The translations under genes were made by a program, and so were the position numbers. A DNA stretch of 64,000 bases, taken from contig JALONI010000004.1 in assembly GCA_025455015.1 (NCBI GenBank), forward strand, positions 62,001-126,000, given 5' to 3'. This document shows positions 58,463 to 64,000 of the stretch, in pieces (position 1 is the first letter of the stretch; each line of letters begins with the position of its first letter). Under the pieces are notes generated by a model, which did no database searches, was not told the origin of the DNA, and saw only the letters and a list, made by a program, of their open reading frames with translations. Source of the DNA: Cyclobacteriaceae bacterium (GTDB lineage Bacteria > Bacteroidota > Bacteroidia > Cytophagales > Cyclobacteriaceae).

Positions 58463-59821
58463 TTAGTCACGGGTGCGAATGGTGACCACTTCGGATACCC
58501 AGCAGCCCGTGGGCTTGCTTTCGCCCGTCTTCCAGTTCACTTCAAAAATCTCCTCCTTGGCGGGGAAGTTAGACTTGGCCACGCCCATCTTTTGGGCATT
58601 GCCCGCGCGCTGGTACATTTCGTAAGCCGCCAGGTACACGAGGCGGTCTTCGGCTTTGCTCACCAGCTTGGCGCAATCCTTACCCGAAGCCATGTACAAG
58701 TCACCGATTTTTTCATAGGCCTCTTTGCCTTCCTTGCCCGAAGGATCGAGCGCAATCACCTTGCGGTAGGCTTCGCGCGCAGCGGCTTTGCTGCCCCGTG
58801 TGGATGCCAGGTCCCCCGCAGTCATTTGCACTTTCAGTTTATCCTCGTTGTTGGTGGCCAGTTTTTCGGCTTCCTCCAGCAGGGTTTGGGCGCGGTCTAA
58901 GTTGCCATTTTTGGCGTACACTTTGGCCATGTTGATGGCCAGCCCAAAGTCGGGGCTCGTTTCGTGCACCTTCTCGGCTGCTTTCAACCACAGCGGGTCG
59001 TCAATACACTTGCCATCTTTGGTCATGAAGATGAAGATGCGCTTGGCGAGACCCAGGTCATTGGGATTGGCGTTGAATTTGGGCTCGAGTTTTTCTTTCA
59101 CAAACGCGCAGTCAAACTTCAAGCCTTCAATGTTCACCAGAATGTCATCCACCTGGGCTCTCGTTTTGATGAACTTGTCCACCTCTTGCTGTTTGTTTTC
59201 GCCACGCGCCTTCGCGATTTTGGCATCCAACACGGCAATTACGCGGTCGTAGCGTTCCAGAATCTGGTCTTCGGTCAGGTTCTTGTTGTATTTTTGGTTT
59301 AGCTGAATCACCGTCATGTACACGGTCAGGTTGCCATCCAATACGTTGTTGCCGCTTTTTTCAAAAACCTGGTCGAACAGCGTGAGCACACCGCCTACCT
59401 TTTCTTTGTTCTGGGCATTGTACTTGGCCGAGTAGATGGCCTTGCGGTTGAGCACGTTGATCTCATCGCCACAGTTTTGGATGCGCAAGTCGTGCAGGAT
59501 GTCCAGCGAATCCACGTACACGGCTTTTTTCTTAGGGTCTTTTTCGGAAGAGGCCAACCAATCGTAGACCGTTACGCCATCCACATACAAGCGGGTGTTC
59601 CACTTGGGCGCGGTTTTCAGCATCCACTGCAAAGCCGGCACTGCGGCAGCATAATTTTTCTGTGTGACGGCATCGGTGTAAATGGCCACTTTTTCTTCGG
59701 CCCTGGCCCGGTCTTCAATGCCTTCAAAGCCCTGTTTGCATTGCGCACCGGCCATAAAACCAGTGGTCAATAACGCGGAGGCTACCGCCCATCCTGTCCA
59801 ACGTTTCATTGTTCTTTTCAT
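58463..59821 (-). CDS. Secreted TPR-repeat protein
   Basis: ATG 59821 gives 452 residues; a TTG at 59854 would overlap the outer-membrane-protein gene upstream. A signal peptide (WAVASALLTTGFMAGAQ) precedes TPR-type helical repeats, clearest in the second half (FGLAINMAKVYAKNGNLDRA, AREAYRKVIALDPSGKEGKE). TPR proteins are scaffolds. The gene recurs in Bacteroidota between an outer-membrane protein and lptC, so it may help envelope assembly. The function is not known. Confidence 0.85.
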   Translation of the reverse strand: MKRTMKRWTGWAVASALLTTGFMAGAQCKQGFEGIEDRARAEEKVAIYTDAVTQKNYAAAVPALQWMLKTAPKWNTRLYVDGVTVYDWLASSEKDPKKKAVYVDSLDILHDLRIQNCGDEINVLNRKAIYSAKYNAQNKEKVGGVLTLFDQVFEKSGNNVLDGNLTVYMTVIQLNQKYNKNLTEDQILERYDRVIAVLDAKIAKARGENKQQEVDKFIKTRAQVDDILVNIEGLKFDCAFVKEKLEPKFNANPNDLGLAKRIFIFMTKDGKCIDDPLWLKAAEKVHETSPDFGLAINMAKVYAKNGNLDRAQTLLEEAEKLATNNEDKLKVQMTAGDLASTRGSKAAAREAYRKVIALDPSGKEGKEAYEKIGDLYMASGKDCAKLVSKAEDRLVYLAAYEMYQRAGNAQKMGVAKSNFPAKEEIFEVNWKTGESKPTGCWVSEVVTIRTRD

Positions 59822-59846
59822 TTTCTCGTTTAGGTCTTTCTCTTTG

Positions 59847-61121
59847 TTAGTCAAACTTTCGCTTAATAAACCATTGGTCGTTAAACGTCACGCCCATGTA
59901 CATCTTAAAATAGTTCTCCGTTATCAAGTTCTCTGCCAAACTGCCTCTGCGGCCTGTTCTAAACCCAAAGTCAAGGCTTGACGAGCGGCTGACGGGTAGC
60001 GAGAGTCCAAAATTAATGCCAAAATCCTGAATTGCGCTGCCGTTTACCAGATAGGGGTATTTTTCGATGCTGGCGCCTGTGCGGTAGGTGATGCGCTTCA
60101 AATAGCTGCCCAGGGCGGTCGGGTCAGGGGTAAACTCGCCCCCGATAACCAAACGCCAGGCCGCATCCGTTTGCGCGGGCCGGTTGGCAAACCCTTTGAA
60201 CGAGCGATAGTCGTAGTAGTAAAAGTCGGCACCCACCAGCCATTTGTCGCCTTTGCCCAGCGAAATGCCCATGCCGATGGACGAGGGCAGGGTGATTTGG
60301 TCAGGCACATCCGTCACCAGCGAGTCGGTCTGGATGGTTCCTTGAAAGTTGCTGGTTTTGCGCAAGATGGCCGAGCGCGTAGCACTCAGGTCGGCCTGAA
60401 AGTCGTACACGATGCCGGCATTGAACTTGAGCCGTCTGTTAAAAAGCGAATCGGTATGGTACGCCAGCCCCAAGGTAAAATCAAAGTCGCGCACATAGTA
60501 GTCTTCGGAAATGATGGGGATGAAGGTGACGGGCTGCCCTGCTGCGATCAGCTCGTTTCGGTACAACGTTTCGATGGAGCCAAAAAGGTAGGTGGCACGC
60601 ATGCCCACGGATACGTTTTTGGTCAAACTCACGCCATTGGCCCAATAAAACTGATTGATGCCGCCCGTGCCGCTTTCTTGCACCAGTGTGCGGGCGGTGC
60701 TGTTATTCACCTCATCCTCATACTGAAACTGGTAATTGACCGAAGAGAGCGGTGACAGTCCCAACGCGGTAGACCAGCGGTTGCGCATGACAGGAAACCC
60801 CAGTGCCAGGTAATTTAAGTTGGCATCGCTGTTTCGCTCCGACACGGTGTTGTCGCGCACGGTTCTGCGCTCGGCCAGCAGGCCGCCTTCAAACACCGTC
60901 CAGCGGTTGTAGATCAGCAACGCGGGGTTTACATTATTCAAATACCAATACGATCCGTTGCTGATGCCCAAACCCGCCATGCCTTGCTGATGAGCCAGGG
61001 CGTTGCCGTAATAATCGCCAATGCCCAGAGAGCTCATGGGCGTTTTGGCCGCTTGCCCGGCCGCCAGAATAGAACACCCGATACAGTAGAGCAGTGCTGA
61101 CGTCTTCTTAAAATCCCACAT
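59847..61121 (-). CDS. Outer-membrane beta-barrel protein
   Basis: The 424-residue protein has a signal peptide (ALLYCIGCSILAAGQ) and many amphipathic beta strands that alternate aromatic and polar residues (e.g. RWSTALGLSPLSSVNYQFQY, KWLVGADFYYYDYRSFKG), ending in a strand with a Phe-Asp terminus (FIKRKFD). It fits a FadL/OmpP1-like barrel as found after coaX in this phylum. A transport role is likely but its substrate is unknown. It overlaps coaX by 14 bp, so translation is coupled. Confidence 0.85.
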   Translation of the reverse strand: MWDFKKTSALLYCIGCSILAAGQAAKTPMSSLGIGDYYGNALAHQQGMAGLGISNGSYWYLNNVNPALLIYNRWTVFEGGLLAERRTVRDNTVSERNSDANLNYLALGFPVMRNRWSTALGLSPLSSVNYQFQYEDEVNNSTARTLVQESGTGGINQFYWANGVSLTKNVSVGMRATYLFGSIETLYRNELIAAGQPVTFIPIISEDYYVRDFDFTLGLAYHTDSLFNRRLKFNAGIVYDFQADLSATRSAILRKTSNFQGTIQTDSLVTDVPDQITLPSSIGMGISLGKGDKWLVGADFYYYDYRSFKGFANRPAQTDAAWRLVIGGEFTPDPTALGSYLKRITYRTGASIEKYPYLVNGSAIQDFGINFGLSLPVSRSSSLDFGFRTGRRGSLAENLITENYFKMYMGVTFNDQWFIKRKFD

Positions 61122-61830
61122 GATGTGTCAAAATCCTGTTTAAGCCCAACAAAACCAGATCGGGGGCTGCAAATATGGGCGGTTTCACTTGGTTTTCAAA
61201 AAGTTGGGCATCGCCTCCGGTTAAAAGCACGTGCAGGTTCGCAGTTTGGTTCCGATGTTGTTCAATCATGCCGTTTATTTCTGCGGTCATGCCGCGGAGC
61301 GCACCACTCTGCATAGCTGCCTGCGTACTCTTGCCCAGCAACGGTGCCGTGCCGGCTATTTCTACTAACGGCAATCGCGCGGTAAACGTATGCATGGCCT
61401 TCAACCGCATGGCCAACCCGGGGGCAATGCTGCCGCCCCGAAACACGTGTTGGTCGTCTACATAATCATAGGTAATGCACGTGCCCGCATCAACAATCAG
61501 GCAAGGGGTATGCGGGAAAAGGTGAATGGCCCCGCAGGCCGCAGCGAGGCGGTCCACGCCCAGCGTCTGAGGCGTTTCGTAGTCGAGTGTAATCGGTAGT
61601 GAAAGCGCGGGCGATAAAACAAGTTTTTCGCCCGGTACCGAAATTTCTTGCAACAAGGCCTCGGCCTCCTCATTGACCGAGCTGATGATGACGTGCGTAG
61701 CGGTATGTTGAAGCGTGTGCGCCACTGCCTCGGCCACCGAGGCAGCCGTTTCCTTTCGAATCAGCATGCCTTGGCGAAACCACCCCATTTTGATGCGCGT
61801 ATTGCCCCAGTCGATGGCGAGTGAAATCAT
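61108..61830 (-). CDS. coaX: Type III pantothenate kinase
   Basis: The 240-residue enzyme phosphorylates pantothenate, the first step of CoA synthesis. CoaX motifs: SLAIDWGNTRIKMGWF at the N-terminus (phosphate-1, Asp 7), GVDRLAAACGA (about residues 93-103) and LIVDAGTCITYDYVD (about 113-127). Length is normal for type III. It starts a coupled run with the outer-membrane protein gene, TPR and lptC genes. Confidence 0.97.
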   Translation of the reverse strand: MISLAIDWGNTRIKMGWFRQGMLIRKETAASVAEAVAHTLQHTATHVIISSVNEEAEALLQEISVPGEKLVLSPALSLPITLDYETPQTLGVDRLAAACGAIHLFPHTPCLIVDAGTCITYDYVDDQHVFRGGSIAPGLAMRLKAMHTFTARLPLVEIAGTAPLLGKSTQAAMQSGALRGMTAEINGMIEQHRNQTANLHVLLTGGDAQLFENQVKPPIFAAPDLVLLGLNRILTHHVGF

Positions 61831-61833
61831 GAT

Positions 61834-62148
61834 TCAGAAAAGTGCTTTTTTTAGCTCCGGGATATCCAACGTAGCAATTTCCCAAATGAGGTGAACGTCT
61901 ACCCCCAAATACTCGTGCACCAACACGTTGCGTAAACCGGCAATTTGTTGCCACGGAACCTGCGGATACCGCTCACGCGTTTCGGGGGTTACACTCTTGG
62001 CAGCTTCTCCCATGATCTCAAGCTGTTTGATCGTGGCAAAACGCATCATCGAGTTATTCAGAAAAACGGCTCGATGTGCAACCGAAAGATAGGCTTCGAT
62101 TTCCGCCATGGCCTCCCGGATGTGCGCCAGTCGTTGCTCGTCATCCAT
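61834..62148 (-). CDS. HepT-family (DUF86) toxin RNase of a MNT/HepT pair
   Basis: The 104-residue protein is a HepT/DUF86 helical-bundle protein. The catalytic motif R-x4-H-x-Y is present as RNVLVHEY (about residues 77-84). HepT acts as an mRNA-cleaving toxin and is silenced by its partner nucleotidyltransferase, MntA, through AMP addition at the Tyr of this motif. The start overlaps the MNT gene by 8 bp, so the two are coupled. All key residues are in place, so the system should be active. It ends 3 bp before coaX. Confidence 0.93.
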   Translation of the reverse strand: MDDEQRLAHIREAMAEIEAYLSVAHRAVFLNNSMMRFATIKQLEIMGEAAKSVTPETRERYPQVPWQQIAGLRNVLVHEYLGVDVHLIWEIATLDIPELKKALF

Positions 62149-62446
62149 GCAATATCCTGGAATAAATCAACTGCTTATCGCGTTCAATAAATGGGGGGAG
62201 GTGAGAGGAAACGGCTTGGTCCGATAGCAGGTCGACTTTTCGATTTAACCTTTGCTCCAGTTCTTGTTGCAGGGCTATGTACGTAAGGCCGATACGCTGT
62301 GTGTAGTCGAATTCCACGAAAATGTCCACATCGCTGGATATGTGCGCGTCACCCCGCGAAAAGGAGCCGAATAAATAGGCCTTTTTAACGGGGTTGTTGC
62401 ACAAGGTTTGTCTGATCAAATCAATATCTTGACCACTTAATCGCAT
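62141..62446 (-). CDS. MntA-type nucleotidyltransferase antitoxin of a MNT/HepT pair
   Basis: The 101-residue protein has the minimal nucleotidyltransferase motif GS-x10-D-x-D as GSFSRGDAHISSDVD (about residues 27-41), the active site of MntA. It should neutralise HepT by adding AMP to the Tyr of the RNVLVHEY motif. It overlaps HepT by 8 bp on the same strand. The frame continues far upstream across the dehydrogenase gene on the opposite strand, but ATG 62446 fits the family length. Confidence 0.93.
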   Translation of the reverse strand: MRLSGQDIDLIRQTLCNNPVKKAYLFGSFSRGDAHISSDVDIFVEFDYTQRIGLTYIALQQELEQRLNRKVDLLSDQAVSSHLPPFIERDKQLIYSRILHG

Positions 62447-62551
62447 GGGACAAAGATATGACTTTTGCAAACCGGATGACTTTTGACGCCCTTTGGATAA
62501 CACCGCTGCTGCTCTGGTACGTTTCTTCCCCATTCGCAAACAACCATCCCC

Positions 62552-63772
62552 ATGAAAACCCTTCTTCAAAAATTCGAATCCAAACGGCCCGAAATTGTTT
62601 TTGAATGGAAAGACAGCGAGACGGAAGCCGAGGGCTGGGTGGTCATCAACTCGCTGCGCGGAGGGGCCGCGGGCGGAGGCACACGCATGCGGTTGGGGCT
62701 CGACAAGCGCGAAGTGGAGTCGCTGGCCAAAACCATGGAAGTGAAATTCACGGTGTCGGGTCCACCCATCGGAGGGGCCAAGTCGGGCATTAACTTTGAT
62801 CCGGCCGATCCGCGCAAAGCGGGCGTGCTGCAGCGCTGGTATGCAGCGGTGATGCCGCTGCTCAAATACTATTACGGCACCGGTGGCGATCTGAACATCG
62901 ATGAAATCCACGAGGTGATACCCATTACCGAAGACGTGGGCATCTGGCATCCGCAGGAAGGGGTTTTCACGGGCCACTATAAACCGACCGAACCACAAAA
63001 GGTAAACCGCATTGGGCAACTGCGCAGGGGCGTCATCAAAGTCATTGAAGATGAACAATACACACCGGCCCTGGGCAAGAAATACACGGTGGCGGATATG
63101 TGCACGGGCTATGGGGTGGCCCAGGCCGTGAAACATTTTTATCAACTGTGGGGAGGCAACCTACGCGATAAACGGGCCGTCATCCAAGGCTGGGGCAACG
63201 TGGGCGCGGCCGCAGGATTTTATTTGGCCCAACTGGGCGTGACCATCGTGGGCATTGTGAGTCACGAGGGAGGCCTCATCAACCAAAAAGGATTTTCGTT
63301 GGAGGAGGTAAAAGCATTGGTAGCCGGACGCCAGGGAAATAAACTCGTGTCGGATGACATGCTGCCGTTTGCCGTGGTCAACGAAAAAATCTGGGACTTA
63401 GATTTTGAGATATTTATTCCTGCGGCTGCCTCGCGCCTCATGACGCGCGCGCAAATCGACCGGATGGATAAACTCGAAGTGGTGGCCAGCGGGGCCAACG
63501 TGCCGTTTGCCGACCCTGAAATCTTTTTCGGCCCCACCGGGCTGTATGCCGATGAAAAGGTGTCGGTGATCCCTGACTTTATTGCCAACTGCGGCATGGC
63601 CCGCGTGTTTGCGTACTTCATGGAGAAGGAAGTGCCCATGACCGATGCCGCTATTTTTGACGACATCTCACAAACCATCGGCCGCGCGCTGCGGCATACC
63701 CATGCCGTCAATCCGGGCAAAACCCGCCTGGCACAGGCTTCCTTTGAGCTGGCGTTGAAGCAGTTGGTTTAG
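62552..63772 (+). CDS. Glu/Leu/Phe/Val dehydrogenase family protein
   Basis: The 406-residue enzyme oxidatively deaminates an amino acid with NAD(P). The substrate domain has GPPIGGAKSGINFDP (about residues 70-84, with the catalytic Lys) and TGGDLNIDE (about 110). The Rossmann domain shows QGWGNVGAAAGFYLAQLG (about 212-229). The C-terminal ANVPFADPEIFFGPTG is typical. Whether the substrate is glutamate, leucine or valine is unresolved. Its stop overlaps that of the convergent antiporter gene by 4 bp. Confidence 0.93.
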   Translation: MKTLLQKFESKRPEIVFEWKDSETEAEGWVVINSLRGGAAGGGTRMRLGLDKREVESLAKTMEVKFTVSGPPIGGAKSGINFDPADPRKAGVLQRWYAAVMPLLKYYYGTGGDLNIDEIHEVIPITEDVGIWHPQEGVFTGHYKPTEPQKVNRIGQLRRGVIKVIEDEQYTPALGKKYTVADMCTGYGVAQAVKHFYQLWGGNLRDKRAVIQGWGNVGAAAGFYLAQLGVTIVGIVSHEGGLINQKGFSLEEVKALVAGRQGNKLVSDDMLPFAVVNEKIWDLDFEIFIPAAASRLMTRAQIDRMDKLEVVASGANVPFADPEIFFGPTGLYADEKVSVIPDFIANCGMARVFAYFMEKEVPMTDAAIFDDISQTIGRALRHTHAVNPGKTRLAQASFELALKQLV

Positions 63773-64000
63773 GGCACCACGGGCGGATGCACCGCCAGGT
63801 ACGGCTGGATGATCAGATACACGATGGCGCCCGCAAAATAACCGAGCGCAGCCAGCAGTGAAATGCGCTTCACGTACCAGAGAAAGTCAATTTTTTCCAT
63901 GCCCATTACCGCCACGCCCGCGGCTGATCCGATAATCAAAATACTGCCGCCCGTACCGGCACAGTAGGCCAGGTATTCCCAAATGAGATGGTCAGGATAG
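63769..64000 (-). CDS. nhaD: NhaD-type Na+/H+ antiporter, C-terminal part
   Basis: The last 76 codons of a minus-strand gene are visible; the 5' part is beyond the right edge. The peptide has CAGTGGSILIIGSAAGVAVM and WYVKRISLLAALGYFAGAIV, followed by a hydrophobic end (YLIIQPYLAVHPPVVP). The TGGSILIIGSAAG segment is typical of NhaD sodium/proton antiporters. Its stop codon overlaps that of the dehydrogenase gene (TTAG). Function is inferred from this segment only. Confidence 0.85.
   Translation of the reverse strand, partial: YPDHLIWEYLAYCAGTGGSILIIGSAAGVAVMGMEKIDFLWYVKRISLLAALGYFAGAIVYLIIQPYLAVHPPVVP

Noticed and set aside
62141-63145. 334-codon minus-strand reading frame
   Set aside because: Only the last 101 codons (from ATG 62446) match a family (MNT nucleotidyltransferase). 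The upstream part runs antisense through the dehydrogenase gene and is a shadow.
1-64000. CRISPR arrays, insertion sequences, prophage genes, rRNA
   Set aside because: No regularly spaced repeats, transposase or integrase motifs, phage structural genes or rRNA segments were seen on reading both strands.

Overview
The window is a stretch of a Bacteroidota chromosome, most likely from the Cytophagales side of the phylum. The evidence is a secreted protein with a gliding-motility/type IX secretion type B C-terminal domain, the rpmB-rpmG-DUF4295-ftsY gene order, a coaX/outer-membrane protein/TPR/lptC/ppiD cluster, a BatD protein, and promoters of the TAnnTTTG type. Genes are dense and mostly housekeeping. 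Base composition is GC-rich for the phylum, judged by eye and not computed. There is no phage, insertion sequence, CRISPR array or rRNA. One tRNA (Lys, anticodon TTT) is present.

Layout. 1-2.6 kb: a truncated S41 peptidase, Dps and a TSUP transporter. 2.7-5.5 kb: a plus-strand redox/stress gene run (pirin, small membrane protein, nitroreductase, OsmC, 4Fe-4S/CDGSH protein). 5.5-9.6 kb: obgE, a decayed PIN toxin with its partner, adk, hpt and rlmD. 9.7-14 kb: a T9SS cargo protein, a TPR/SH3 protein, tRNA-Lys and a second TSUP transporter. 14.2-22.5 kb: a complete nitrous oxide reduction (nos) operon and a Crp/Fnr regulator. 22.6-31 kb: a short DUF1232-like protein, Tex, an AsmA-like protein, a subtilase and BatD. 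31-41.6 kb: small membrane proteins, queG, a DUF6883/DUF4926 pair, ruvB, apbE, a ZIP transporter, acs, a Uma2 protein and maeB. 41.7-46.8 kb: a two-component system, ftsY, ribosomal proteins and small membrane proteins. 46.9-55.2 kb: an ABC permease, an M16 protease, an IMPase, an Lnt-like membrane protein, rsmI, a pterin dehydratase and DUF493. 55.3-64 kb: ppiD, a small membrane protein, lptC, TPR and outer-membrane proteins, coaX, a HepT/MNT pair, a Glu/Leu dehydrogenase and the end of an NhaD antiporter.

The most coherent system is the nos operon. Ten minus-strand genes run with overlaps or short gaps from a cytochrome c lipoprotein (21827) to a cupin (14219): cytochrome c, fasciclin, NosZ, a membrane protein, NosL, NosD, NosF, NosY, a CopD-like protein and a cupin. 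NosZ is clade II-like and looks lipid-anchored. The upstream region has a perfect 7+7 bp palindrome of Fnr type, spaced about 41 bp from the start predicted by a TAnnTTTG-like box. The adjacent regulator has an Fnr-like recognition helix but no iron-sulfur cysteines. nosR and the nosC/G/H electron-transfer genes are absent here, so the encoded cytochrome is the best local candidate for electron donor.

A second theme is toxin-antitoxin-like pairs in different states. A PIN toxin is cut down to its last 55 codons while the downstream small gene is intact. A DUF6883 gene is broken by a one-base frameshift while its DUF4926 partner is intact. A MNT/HepT pair is fully intact with canonical motifs.
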